Source: Exiguobacterium aestuarii
GTDB taxonomy: Bacteria > Bacillota > Bacilli > Exiguobacteriales > Exiguobacteriaceae
Length of the DNA: 64,000 bases
Assembly (NCBI RefSeq): GCF_020171655.1
Contig: NZ_JAIVAC010000002.1
Location: 1-64,000 of the forward strand
Direction: 5' to 3'
Position numbers and translations under genes: made by a program. A model generated the notes under the pieces. The model was not told the origin of the DNA, did not search any database, and worked only from the letters and a program-made list of their open reading frames with translations. This document shows, piece by piece, positions 26,041 to 34,780 of this stretch. The first letter of the stretch is position 1. Each line of letters opens with the position of its first letter.

Positions 26041-27486
26041 TCAAGAACGACTTGTTCCTGTTTTTTGTTCTTCTGTTTCGCTTTCCCAAGCTTCTACATA
26101 CTCACGACCTGGAAGGTTTTCTACCGAGTCGACATAGAAGACCGGATCTTGTCCTGCTCGACGCTGTGACAAGTAGTCGTCAAGAACGGCTCGAGCCACT
26201 TTCGCCAAGCGGAAGATTGCGTACAAGTTGACGAGTGCCATGAGGCCCATGAACACATCGGCGATCGACCAGACGAGCCCTGCAGAGCGGACCGCACCAA
26301 ACAAGACCATTCCGACAACACCGATGCGATAGAGCGTGACATAGATTTTTTTGTCCGAGATGAACTGAATGTTCGTCTCGCCATAGTAGTAGTTACCAAG
26401 AATCGAGCTGAAAGCGAACAAGAAGATCGCAATCGTCAAGAACGATGTCGCGACCGAACCGACTTCTGCTGTCAATGCCGCTTGCGTCAATTCGACACCT
26501 GCAAACGATTCTGAACCGGCAACTCCTGAAATCAAGATGATCATCGCTGTCGACGTACAAACGAGCAATGTATCCACGAATACGCTGAACGATTGAATCA
26601 ACCCTTGTTTAACAGGGTGTGATACTTCCGCTGTCGCAGCGGCGTTCGGCGCAGAACCCATACCTGCTTCGTTCGAGAAGAGACCACGACGAATCCCTTG
26701 GAGTACCATCGCACCGATTGCACCACCGAAGAGTTGCTCGATTCCAAGAACTCCTTCTGAGAAGATGAGGCTGAAGACGTCTGGTAAGAGGGATACGTTT
26801 GTCACCATGATCCAAATCGCGAGTAAAATATAGCCACCCGCCATGACTGGAACGATAATACTCGACAAGAGCGCAATCGATTGAATCCCACCGAATACGA
26901 CAACTGCCGTAATGATCGCGAGGACAACCCCGACGACTGTCGTGCTGATGCCGAATTGATTACTCACAGAAAGTGAAATCGTGTTCGACTGAACAGAGTT
27001 GAACGCGAATCCGAATGAGAACGTGATTAAAATCGCGAACAAGACACCGAGCCAACGTTGACCGAGCGCACGCTCCATATAGTAAGCCGGACCTCCGCGC
27101 CATGTGCGCCCGTCACGAATCTTATACACTTGTGCCAATGTACTTTCGACAAATGCAGAAGCTGCTCCAATCAAAGCGATGAGCCACATCCAAAAGACTG
27201 CCCCTGGGCCACCTAGCGCAATCGCTGTCGCCACACCGGCAATGTTCCCTGTGCCGACACGTGCTGCCGTCCCGATCGCGAACGCTTGGAACGAAGACAC
27301 TTGGCCTTTCTCACGAGCTGTCCCTTCTTTGAACAAAAGGCGGAACATCTCAGGAATCATGCGGAACTGAACAAAGCCCATACGAATCGTGAAATAAATA
27401 CCCAATGCGACAAGAACAACGATGAGCACTTGCGACCATAACAAATCGTTCGCCTGTGAAACGAGATTCTCTACAAATTTCTCCAT
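26041..27486 (-). CDS. Sodium:alanine/glycine symporter (AGCS family)
   Basis: 481 aa, about 11 membrane segments. The family hallmark GTAARVGTGNIAGVATAI and the GGPGAVFWMW signature are present, as is LFSNEAGMGSAPNAAA. It imports alanine or glycine with sodium; the hydrophilic C-tail is about 60 residues. The substrate is inferred from the family. Its promoter overlaps an unusual perfect inverted repeat. Confidence 0.92.
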   Translation of the reverse strand: MEKFVENLVSQANDLLWSQVLIVVLVALGIYFTIRMGFVQFRMIPEMFRLLFKEGTAREKGQVSSFQAFAIGTAARVGTGNIAGVATAIALGGPGAVFWMWLIALIGAASAFVESTLAQVYKIRDGRTWRGGPAYYMERALGQRWLGVLFAILITFSFGFAFNSVQSNTISLSVSNQFGISTTVVGVVLAIITAVVVFGGIQSIALLSSIIVPVMAGGYILLAIWIMVTNVSLLPDVFSLIFSEGVLGIEQLFGGAIGAMVLQGIRRGLFSNEAGMGSAPNAAATAEVSHPVKQGLIQSFSVFVDTLLVCTSTAMIILISGVAGSESFAGVELTQAALTAEVGSVATSFLTIAIFLFAFSSILGNYYYGETNIQFISDKKIYVTLYRIGVVGMVLFGAVRSAGLVWSIADVFMGLMALVNLYAIFRLAKVARAVLDDYLSQRRAGQDPVFYVDSVENLPGREYVEAWESETEEQKTGTSRS

Positions 27487-27523
27487 ACTAATCCTCCATC
27501 ATTCTAAAAATCTCAACAGAAAA

Positions 27524-27582
27524 AGTCATGTTAACTTTTTTAACATGACTAGAATTATAGGTAAATTATACGAAAATTGCAA
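27524..27582 (-). promoter_or_regulatory. agcS promoter overlapping a perfect inverted repeat
   Basis: On the minus strand TTGCAA (27577-27582), 18-bp spacer and a perfect TATAAT (27553-27558). Directly downstream is AGTCATGTTA-N7-TAACATGACT (27524-27550), ten perfect base pairs, covering the expected transcription start and followed by TTTTT. It could be an operator or a small attenuating hairpin; no regulator is recognised. Confidence 0.68.
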
Positions 27583-27634
27583 TATTAATTCGTTTTCTCG
27601 TATATATGAACTTCCTTCAAATCGTATCTCACCA

Positions 27635-27674
27635 ACAAAAAACGAATCGGATTGCCCATCGCAACCCGATTCGT
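27635..27674 (-). terminator. Terminator of the sulfur-oxidoreductase operon
   Basis: A 14-bp stem with one G-U-type mismatch (AACGAATCGG... with ...CCGATTCGTT) followed on the minus strand by T6. Confidence 0.88.
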
Positions 27675-27686
27675 TATACAGTTCAT

Positions 27687-30152
27687 TTAGATGAAGAGGT
27701 TTAAGTTTCCGCCCTCTGCTGCACCGAGATACGCCGCAACACCACCGAGGTCGACCCCATCAATCAACTCTTCTTCTTTGATCCCCATGACGTCCATTGA
27801 CATCGTGCAGGCTACCATCTTCACGCCTGCCTCTTGAGCTGACTTGATCATCTCTTCGACAGAAGGGACGTTCTTGTCGCTCATGACTTTCTTCATCATT
27901 TTTTGACCGACACCACCGAAGTTCATGTTCGAGAGTGGAAGTTCACCGGCATGTCCTGGCATCATCATGCCGAACATTTTCTCAAGACCTTGTTTCTTCA
28001 CTTCCGGCGCGTCCGGTTTGCGGATGACATTGAGTCCCCAGAATGTGAAGAACATTGTTACTTCTTTCCCCATCGCTGCAGCACCTTGCGCAATGATGAG
28101 AGATGCGAGCGCACGGTCGAGGTCACCGCTGAAGACGACCATTGACGCGCCGTCTCCTGCTGGAGCGCCCGCTTGCGGCGCAACCGGACCTTGTCCTTTT
28201 TGAAGGATGGCTTCGACGCGTCCGTTGACGAATTGTTTCGAGACAAGTTTGTTACCTGTCTTCTTCGCCCATGCTTCGATATCTGCGAAGAACCCTGGGT
28301 CACTTGCGAGGACACGCAGTGTTTCGCCTTCTCCGAGTTCTGCAACTTTCTTATTTACTTCTAAAATTGGTCCCGGGCATTGTAGACCACATGTGTCTAA
28401 GATGACCGCTTCACCGATTGGTGCGTTCGTCATTTGTGTTGGCTCCTCTTCTACAACGGTAGCCGCTGTTTCATTTGATGTGTTCGCTTCTTCAAGCGCC
28501 TCGAAATCACGATTGATTTGTGACCATGTTTTATAGCCACCGCTCAAGTTTTTCACCTTGAAGCCGTTTTGACGCAAGATGCGTGATGCGAGATATCCAC
28601 GAAGACCGACTTGGCACGTCACATAAATCGTTTCGCTTCGGTCATAGTTGTCTAAGTTTTCACGTAATGAGTTAAGTGGAACGTTGATCGATCCTGGAAT
28701 CTTCCCAAGTTCATGTTCTGATTCGTCACGGACGTCAAGTAACGTCGCTCCGTTCTTCACGAGCTCATCGATTTCATCCCAATGCACGACTTCGTTATCA
28801 CCGAGTACGACGTTAGAAGCGACATACCCAATCATGTTGACGGGATCTTTCGCCGAGCTGAACGGTGGTGCGTAACTAAGTTCGAGGTCAGGCAGGTCGA
28901 GGACCGTCAAACCGCCTTTCATCGCTGTCGCAATGACGTCGATTCGCTTGTCGACTCCGTTGATCCCGACACCTTGTGCACCGTAAATCTCACCCGTTGT
29001 TGGGTGGAATAAGAGTTTGAGTGACACCGGTGTCGATCCTGGATAGTATCCGGCGTGCGAACCCGGGTGTACGTGAACAGCTTCATACGTCTTACCGGCT
29101 GCTTTCAAACGTTTCTCGTTCCAACCAGTCGATGCGACCGTCATATCAAACACTTTCGCAATTCCTGTTCCCATTGTTCCGTTATATTTCACGTCACGAC
29201 CGTTAATGATGTCGGCAACGAGACGACCTTGACGGTTCGCTGGCCATGCGAGTGGGACGACAGTTGGCTCTTGGAAGACATAGTCGAGCACTTCGACTGC
29301 ATCCCCAATCGCGTAAATCGATGGATCAGATGTCATCATTTTTTCATTAACACGAATCGCACCGCGCGTACCTGTTTCAAGTCCCGCTTCACGGGCAATC
29401 GTTGACTCCGGTGTGACCCCGATCGACATGATCACCATGTCTGTATCGATGACGCGACCGCTCGACAAATGAACTTTCTTCCCTTTTTCAGAGAATGAAG
29501 AAACGCCATCAGACAATTGAAGCTCGACACCATGAAGACGTAAATGTTCATGAATCGGCGCGACCATCTCACGGTCGAGTGGCGTCATGACTTGGTCCGC
29601 CATCTCGACGAGCGTCACATCAACCCCACGCTCACGTAAGTTCTCTGCCATCTCAATCCCGATGAAGCCCCCACCAATTACAGTCGCGTGTTTTGGTGCT
29701 TTGTCATCGACATAGCCACGGATTTTATCTGTGTCTGGAATGTTGCGAAGCGTGAAGATGTCTTCCGCCTCGTCGATTCCAGGGATGTTCGGACGAATCG
29801 GCTTCGCTCCCGGTGAAAGGATGAGGACATCGTATGACTCATCGTACGTTTCGCCTGTTTGAACATGCTTCACCGTCACTGTTTTCTCGTCACGGTTAAT
29901 TTGAACCACTTCCGTCAAGTTACGGATATCGAGTTGGAAACGTTTGTTCATCCCTTCAACCGTCTGGACGAGCAATTTTTGACGATCTTGAATGACGTCC
30001 CCGATGTAATATGGAAGACCACAGTTAGCGAATGAGATGTATTCCCCACGGTCGAACATGACGATTTGATTTTCCTCATTTAAGCGACGAAGACGCGCTG
30101 CTGCAGACGCACCACCCGCTACTCCACCGACGATTACGATTTTTTTACTCAT
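27687..30152 (-). CDS. CoA-disulfide reductase / rhodanese / TusA / DsrE fusion
   Basis: 821 aa with four domains. Residues 1 to about 450: FAD/NAD(P)H-disulfide reductase with GGVAGGASAAARLRR and active-site C44 (YISFANCGLPYY). About 465-560: rhodanese with VTCQVGLRGYL as its cysteine loop. About 590-665: TusA/SirA with DTCGLQCPGPILEVNKK. About 690-821: DsrE-like (VVFSGDLDRALASLIIAQG). Such fusions handle low-molecular-weight persulfides and sulfane sulfur, moving sulfur between domains. ATG at 30152 has AGGAGG upstream and overlaps the stop of the preceding rhodanese gene by four bases. Confidence 0.92.
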   Translation of the reverse strand: MSKKIVIVGGVAGGASAAARLRRLNEENQIVMFDRGEYISFANCGLPYYIGDVIQDRQKLLVQTVEGMNKRFQLDIRNLTEVVQINRDEKTVTVKHVQTGETYDESYDVLILSPGAKPIRPNIPGIDEAEDIFTLRNIPDTDKIRGYVDDKAPKHATVIGGGFIGIEMAENLRERGVDVTLVEMADQVMTPLDREMVAPIHEHLRLHGVELQLSDGVSSFSEKGKKVHLSSGRVIDTDMVIMSIGVTPESTIAREAGLETGTRGAIRVNEKMMTSDPSIYAIGDAVEVLDYVFQEPTVVPLAWPANRQGRLVADIINGRDVKYNGTMGTGIAKVFDMTVASTGWNEKRLKAAGKTYEAVHVHPGSHAGYYPGSTPVSLKLLFHPTTGEIYGAQGVGINGVDKRIDVIATAMKGGLTVLDLPDLELSYAPPFSSAKDPVNMIGYVASNVVLGDNEVVHWDEIDELVKNGATLLDVRDESEHELGKIPGSINVPLNSLRENLDNYDRSETIYVTCQVGLRGYLASRILRQNGFKVKNLSGGYKTWSQINRDFEALEEANTSNETAATVVEEEPTQMTNAPIGEAVILDTCGLQCPGPILEVNKKVAELGEGETLRVLASDPGFFADIEAWAKKTGNKLVSKQFVNGRVEAILQKGQGPVAPQAGAPAGDGASMVVFSGDLDRALASLIIAQGAAAMGKEVTMFFTFWGLNVIRKPDAPEVKKQGLEKMFGMMMPGHAGELPLSNMNFGGVGQKMMKKVMSDKNVPSVEEMIKSAQEAGVKMVACTMSMDVMGIKEEELIDGVDLGGVAAYLGAAEGGNLNLFI

Positions 30153-30457
30153 TGTCCATTTCCTCCTCTGACGACTTCTCCTGGCCAACTCATCAAGCCA
30201 TCTTCTATATTGACCACTTTATAGCCTTTTGCCTCCATTTGCCAAGTTGCTTGCGTGCTACGTGCACCAGAGCGGCAAAGGACGACATATTCTTCAGCAG
30301 GGTCGAGTGTGTCGATCCATGTTGTCATTTCTGATAACGGATAGTTTTTGGCACCTTCGATATGCGCTTCTTGAAACTCGTCGCGTTCACGAACGTCGAC
30401 AATGTTTACTGGCACTTCAAAGTCCATTTGACGTTTTAAAGCAGATGCTTTCATCAT
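30149..30457 (-). CDS. Single-domain rhodanese
   Basis: 102 aa. The active cysteine loop is VVLCRSGARSTQ, after NIVDVRERDEFQEAHIEGA. It transfers or accepts sulfane sulfur. First gene of the operon with the four-domain fusion and under an operator-bearing promoter. Confidence 0.9.
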   Translation of the reverse strand: MMKASALKRQMDFEVPVNIVDVRERDEFQEAHIEGAKNYPLSEMTTWIDTLDPAEEYVVLCRSGARSTQATWQMEAKGYKVVNIEDGLMSWPGEVVRGGNGQ

Positions 30458-30558
30458 TAATCTACCTTTCTATTTTCGATTCCATCTATACCATTCGGCT
30501 TGGTAGCTGGCGCTCAATAAAGTTTGTGATTTATTGAACATTTCGCTTCCACGTCACT

Positions 30559-30587
30559 AATATACCCCCTTAGGTATTCAAATGCAA
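30559..30587 (-). promoter_or_regulatory. Promoter with CstR-type operator for the rhodanese operon
   Basis: On the minus strand TTGCAT (30582-30587), 17-bp spacer, TATATT (30559-30564). The spacer and -10 hold ATACCTAAGGGGGTAT (30562-30577), resembling CsoR/CstR operators with a G run flanked by ATAC/GTAT. Repressor bound here would block the -10. Confidence 0.78.
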
Positions 30588-30652
30588 GAAATAAGTTTGA
30601 CGAAATGTAGAATTTTTCATCACCCCTTCATAAAGTAGTTGATGCTCGACAC

Positions 30653-30668
30653 ATACTCCCCCATGTAT
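30653..30668 (+). promoter_or_regulatory. Second CstR-type operator, before cstR
   Basis: ATACTCCCCCATGTAT resembles the first operator (ATAC, C/G run, GTAT). It lies about 65 bp before the regulator gene, near a weak -10 (TATTAA), suggesting autoregulation. Confidence 0.6.
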
Positions 30669-30732
30669 TAAGATGAGCCTACACAAGAAATAGTTGGGTA
30701 ACTGAACAATTTTTACTATAGAGGTGAAGGAC

Positions 30733-30999
30733 ATGGAACAGTATCAATACGACCCGAAAGTATTGAATCGTATGAAACGGGTAGAAGGACAAATTCGCGC
30801 CATCATCCGCATGATGGAAGAAGGTAAAGAGTGTCGTGATGTGGTGACGCAATTAAGTGCCGCACGTTCTGCACTCGACCGCGCCTCGACGATTATCGTG
30901 GCCAAGAACTTAGAACAGTGCATCATCACAGCGCAAGCGGATGGCGAAGATACGTCAGAAACGGTCGAAGAAGCCATTAAAATGTTGATGAAACGCTAG
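30733..30999 (+). CDS. cstR: CstR-type persulfide-sensing repressor (CsoR family)
   Basis: 88 aa, all-helical CsoR/FrmR fold. Two cysteines, C34 (GKECRDV) and C63 (NLEQCI), sit where CstR forms disulfides and polysulfide bridges. The copper-ligand histidine of CsoR is replaced by N59 (AKNLEQC), as in S. aureus CstR, arguing against copper sensing. It is divergent from the rhodanese operon. ATG at 30733 with GAGGTG upstream. Confidence 0.87.
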   Translation: MEQYQYDPKVLNRMKRVEGQIRAIIRMMEEGKECRDVVTQLSAARSALDRASTIIVAKNLEQCIITAQADGEDTSETVEEAIKMLMKR

Positions 31000-31066
31000 T
31001 TCCCCTTGCTTTCCCCGTCCAAATGGGGGAAAGTTAGAGTAACGACTTACTAAGGGGGATTTCCTT

Positions 31067-31498
31067 GTGAACTTCGAAGAAAAAGTAGAATCATTTAGAG
31101 CGCTCGCCGCTGAACGCAACATGACGTTCAAAGAGAGCGACACTGAAACGCACGTCACGTTTTTGACGCGTGAAACAACAAAATCCGGGGCTCAGCCCGT
31201 TATGATTATCGCTTTTAACAAAAAGACGACAGACGCTGAGTTATACGCTGCGACCGTCACGCACGTTCCAGACTACGTAGAAGATTTACCGATTCTAAAT
31301 GCCTTGAATGAGTTCAACCAGGAGTTCAAATACTTCCGTTGCGTACTCGACAGCGATCGTGATGTCACGCTCGCATCAACACTCGACCTCGATCTCGGTT
31401 TCTCACCAGAAATCATCTTGCAACATTCATTCATGATGTTCCAAGCGGCAGACGAAGTGAACGAGTACATGCAAAAGCTGTACACACAAGTACAATAA
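31067..31498 (+). CDS. YbjN-domain protein
   Basis: 143 aa. The pattern of an N-terminal amphipathic helix, mid beta strands (VMIIAFNKKTTDAELYAATV) and LNEFNQEFKYFRCVLDSDRDVTL matches YbjN-like proteins that resemble secretion chaperones. The role here is unknown. It starts with GTG and has AAGGGGG upstream; it follows cstR by 67 nt. Confidence 0.62.
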   Translation: MNFEEKVESFRALAAERNMTFKESDTETHVTFLTRETTKSGAQPVMIIAFNKKTTDAELYAATVTHVPDYVEDLPILNALNEFNQEFKYFRCVLDSDRDVTLASTLDLDLGFSPEIILQHSFMMFQAADEVNEYMQKLYTQVQ

Positions 31499-31500
31499 TG

Positions 31501-31535
31501 AAAAGCCGCCCGGAACATTTCCTGGCGGCTTTTTT
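31501..31535 (+). terminator. Terminator after the YbjN-domain gene
   Basis: AAAAGCCGCC...GGCGGCTTTTTT hairpin with T run. Confidence 0.9.
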
Positions 31536-31585
31536 GAAACATCTTTTACTCCAGCTCGTAATGTTGACCAAGGAGGCGATTCGAT

Positions 31586-32533
31586 ATGACACGTTATGAA
31601 CGATATGTAGAGGCGTTAGACTCCATCAAGGAAGCGACGAAGTGGGAACTGACGGATGACTTCCGACGCTTGATGGCCATTCATTATGCGATTCACGACA
31701 CCCCATTCGAGGCATCTCGATTTTCGAACGCACGCGATACATTGAAACAAAAAACGAAGATGTTTTCAAAGTTTAGGGGCAGTCAAAACCTCGTCTGGCT
31801 CTCATTTCTCGATGCTAAATATGAGGACATCGGGACCGCAATCGACGAGGCCCTTCGACTCGATACGTTACTCGATCGAAAGCATTTCCGCTTCAGTTCA
31901 TTACGACCTTTTTTAGCGAATCAACTGATCAATGTAGATGAACCTGAGAAACGACTCGATGAGGCGACTGACTTATATCAAACGTTCAAACAACACCATC
32001 CCTGGTTGACGAGCGAGGAAGACTTATTGTCGGCACTCGTGCTCGTTCAAGCGTTTGACGACGTCATCGATTTAAACGAACGGATTGAGCAGCATTATAC
32101 CTTATTGAAAGATCGGCTATCGAAGTCAAACGAACTGCAACTCGTCTCACATCTTTTGACATTCCGCGAGTCTGCACCAGAAGAAGCGGTCTCTCGACTG
32201 CTGGCATGGAAATCGCAGTTAGACGACGTACAAATATCCATTCGCCGTGAGCAGTTACCGGCGCTCGCTTTGCTGAGCATTGTCGCGGAACCGAATACGG
32301 ATGGCGTACACGCCATTCAAGAGATCGTGAATGCCGAAAAAGACAAACAGCGCTGGTTCAACACGCATAGCGTGCTTGTCGCGCTTCAACTCGTAGCTGC
32401 CGACCACATCACGGGAGAAGCGAATGATTTGTTGCTACACGGGACCTTCGCTCATTTGCTAGCGATGCAACAAGCAATGACCGCTGCTACAACTGCCGCC
32501 GTCATTGCCAGTACTTCTTCGTCTACGAACTAA
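31586..32533 (+). CDS. DUF4003 family protein
   Basis: 315 aa, largely helical. The segment SKFRGSQNLVWLSFLDA and an alanine-rich tail AMQQAMTAATTAAVIASTSSS are typical of DUF4003 proteins of Bacillales, which have no known function. AGGAGGCG precedes the ATG. It converges with the ywiC-like gene, with a gap of four bases or less and no clear terminator. Confidence 0.68.
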   Translation: MTRYERYVEALDSIKEATKWELTDDFRRLMAIHYAIHDTPFEASRFSNARDTLKQKTKMFSKFRGSQNLVWLSFLDAKYEDIGTAIDEALRLDTLLDRKHFRFSSLRPFLANQLINVDEPEKRLDEATDLYQTFKQHHPWLTSEEDLLSALVLVQAFDDVIDLNERIEQHYTLLKDRLSKSNELQLVSHLLTFRESAPEEAVSRLLAWKSQLDDVQISIRREQLPALALLSIVAEPNTDGVHAIQEIVNAEKDKQRWFNTHSVLVALQLVAADHITGEANDLLLHGTFAHLLAMQQAMTAATTAAVIASTSSSTN

Positions 32534-33251
32534 ATCAGAAGATAGGTCGTAAGACACGTCAGTACGAATATAGAGTTCGCAATTTCCAAGATTCCAATCT
32601 TCATGATTGGGATCTTTTTGCCGTAAAACCAAACAGCGCGTATCAGGCTCGGTGCATAAGCCAATGCGAGGAGAGGATATCCGAGTGCAATAAACACGAT
32701 GATTAGTAACATATGATATCCCCAAGAAAGATTTCGGTACATGATGCTCTTCTTTTCCCGAATCATCGTCTTGACGAAAAAGATGCTTCCAAGGAAATAG
32801 AGGTATGGTAAAACGAATACCCATACAATCGTTTCATCAAAGATGTGTGCCCCGTGGTAATAACTCGCCATTCCTCCGATACAGAATGACGTGACGGCAC
32901 TGACGTCGTTCCACACGTTCCGCTCATCTTTGATTTTGGCAAAGTAGGCGTTCACGAGACCGAATGGAATCATCGCGAAAGCGAACCAGATGAGACGCGT
33001 TTGCACCCATAAAACAGGAATGATAGCTAAGGTAGCAATCATCAGATAAATCATCACTGTGCGTAAAAGCTCACGCGATTTCTTTCGCTGTTTGATGTAT
33101 TGGAATAAAAAAAAGTACCCATATAGACAAATAGCCACGCGATTGCAAAAGGTATATGTGTCCACCTCCATCCTCCAGCCGTTCCTCCAAGAACGAACGG
33201 TAAAATGAGCATCGACCATGCTCCATGTTGTGTTGGAATCATCCATTTCAT
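32530..33251 (-). pseudogene. YwiC-like membrane protein, frameshifted
   Basis: The N-terminal part starts MKWMIPTQHGAWSML with GGAG upstream; the larger part (LFQYIKQRKKSREL to the LTTYLLI end) is in another frame. They meet in a T8 run of the coding strand (33107-33114); nine T would give one 241-aa protein, the normal YwiC length. YwiC-like proteins are membrane proteins of unknown role. It may be a sequencing error, an inactive gene or phase variation by slippage. Confidence 0.8.
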
Positions 33252-33324
33252 CACACTTCACTCCTTCATTCATCAGTGTAATGGATGGTGATAGCATACG
33301 CTGTGAGATTTGCCACAGATAATA

Positions 33325-33358
33325 AAAAAGAAAAATAGGTAGCCTCAGCCACCTATTT
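33325..33358 (-). terminator. Terminator of the small membrane protein gene
   Basis: AAATAGGTGGC/GGCTACCTATTT stem on the minus strand followed by a T-rich tract. Confidence 0.8.
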
Positions 33359-33360
33359 CA

Positions 33361-33546
33361 TCACATTGCCTGTTTCTTACGTTTCACATAGTTTGTCGCG
33401 TACACAACGCCAATGACAGATAACGTTAAGATTGCAAAACTATTCATTAACGTCTTGAACGTATACAATCCTTCAATGTTATTTATCACCATCACTGCCA
33501 TCAGCAACACGAGAATACTAAAGTTTACGAGATTTCGATTTTTCAT
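33361..33546 (-). CDS. Small two-helix membrane protein, unknown
   Basis: About 61 aa (MKNRNLVNFSIL start, or 64 from the codon at 33555). Two hydrophobic segments and a basic tail NYVKRKKQAM. GAGAGGTG lies just before. No family recognised. Confidence 0.6.
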   Translation of the reverse strand: MKNRNLVNFSILVLLMAVMVINNIEGLYTFKTLMNSFAILTLSVIGVVYATNYVKRKKQAM

Positions 33547-33680
33547 AAGATGCACCTCTCATTTCTAATCATCCTTTATGATATCATCTCCAGTGAACAA
33601 AAAGTTATTTTTTGTATGTTTTAACCAAATCTATCATTTATACTAAGTTTACAAATTGTTCAGTGAGGTGAACGTTGATC

Positions 33681-34136
33681 ATGTCTTTACTACCACAAGA
33701 CCGAAAAGGCCGATTCATTTTTAAAGGCATCCTTGGCATGAGTTTCATTCTGCTCTTCATCGGTCGAAGCGAAGTCCCTCTACCGATTCACGCAACAACT
33801 TCTTTTGTTCCATTCGAGATTCACACTCCTACGCACCTCCCTTTTGTCGCTGAGACCGAATATGCACATCTGGTCAGCCTAGGGCGGGTCGAACTCGTCT
33901 ATGAAAATGAAGAGGAGTCTATGAGCATATGGTCGACTACGGAACTCGGATGGCACCATGTCGAAGAGTGGGAACGGTACGCACAAACCGTTCAAGGTTC
34001 GCCTGTCTACCTCAATGAGTCCGATGAACTCACTATTCTCAGCTGGCAACGAGATGGCGTCGAATACGCAATCGACTACCGCGGACATCAACTTTCGAAG
34101 CAGGATTTGTTTGACGTCGCGGCTTCGATGAACTAA
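33681..34136 (+). CDS. Exported or membrane-anchored protein, unknown
   Basis: 151 aa. One N-terminal hydrophobic segment (GILGMSFILLFIG) precedes an acidic extracellular-looking domain with tryptophans (WSTTELGWHHVEEWERYAQTV) and TILSWQRDGVEYAIDYRG, which recalls DUF4367-type lipoprotein or anti-sigma tails. ATG at 33681 has GAGGTG ten bases upstream. No cysteine lipobox. Confidence 0.6.
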   Translation: MSLLPQDRKGRFIFKGILGMSFILLFIGRSEVPLPIHATTSFVPFEIHTPTHLPFVAETEYAHLVSLGRVELVYENEEESMSIWSTTELGWHHVEEWERYAQTVQGSPVYLNESDELTILSWQRDGVEYAIDYRGHQLSKQDLFDVAASMN

Positions 34137-34166
34137 AAAAAACGATCTCACGCGAGATCGTTTTTT
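34135..34166. terminator. Bidirectional terminator overlapping the YitT stop
   Basis: AAAAAAACGATCTC-ACGC-GAGATCGTTTTTT. The last codons and the stop of the YitT gene are inside the hairpin. Confidence 0.92.
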
Positions 34167-34780
34167 GGTGTCCAATTTGGTACGACAGGTGTCGCTTTCG
34201 GCTCATCGACGACAAGCATCTTGGTGACGACCCGTCCGGCGATTGACACCGCGACGAGCGTATACAATGCGTTCGATAATGGTAAATAAATGAGTGAAAT
34301 CCCAAGGACGATCACATCAAAGATAATTAAAATCGTACCGACCGACACGCCTGTCCATTTCGATAATCCGAGGGCGAATAAGTCGTCGCCACCGGTCGCT
34401 CCGCCTGACTTCAAGACGAGACCGAGACCATATCCGGTCACAATCCCACTTGCGATGGCAGCGAATAGCGTCGCTGGCCATACTTGAATATCAAACGTGA
34501 GCAAATCGAGACGGTCCCACATCGCATAACTGAGCGAAAGGGACGAAGCGGCTAGTACCGCCTGCCCGACAAAACGCCATCCTTTCCACCACAATGCAAT
34601 GATAAAAAATGGGATGTCGAGCACGATCATCGAGATCGCCGGGTCGATATCAAATAAATAGCGACCGAGTAGCGATAACCCGACGAATCCACCTTCCGCC
34701 AAACCAAACTGTTCATTCAAATAATAATAACCGAACGCCATGATCAGCGTTCCGAGCACTATGGTAGCAACTCGTTTCAT
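34148..34780 (-). CDS. YitT family membrane protein
   Basis: 210 aa. Five to six membrane segments with the family pattern LNEQFGLAEGGFVGLSLL, DIPFFIIALWWKG and GLVLKSGGATGGDDLFALGL. The C-terminal DUF2179 domain of many YitT proteins is missing. Role unknown. Its Shine-Dalgarno GGGGAGG is held in a hairpin (see leader). Confidence 0.82.
   Translation of the reverse strand: MKRVATIVLGTLIMAFGYYYLNEQFGLAEGGFVGLSLLGRYLFDIDPAISMIVLDIPFFIIALWWKGWRFVGQAVLAASSLSLSYAMWDRLDLLTFDIQVWPATLFAAIASGIVTGYGLGLVLKSGGATGGDDLFALGLSKWTGVSVGTILIIFDVIVLGISLIYLPLSNALYTLVAVSIAGRVVTKMLVVDEPKATPVVPNWTPKNDLA

Noticed and set aside
27521-27550. Terminator reading of the inverted repeat upstream of agcS
   Set aside because: It lies between promoter and gene, so a plain terminator would silence the gene; operator or attenuator is preferred.
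30724-30999. Copper-sensing CsoR
   Set aside because: The histidine ligand of CsoR is replaced by Asn (AKNLEQC) and the neighbours are sulfur-transfer genes, not copper exporters.
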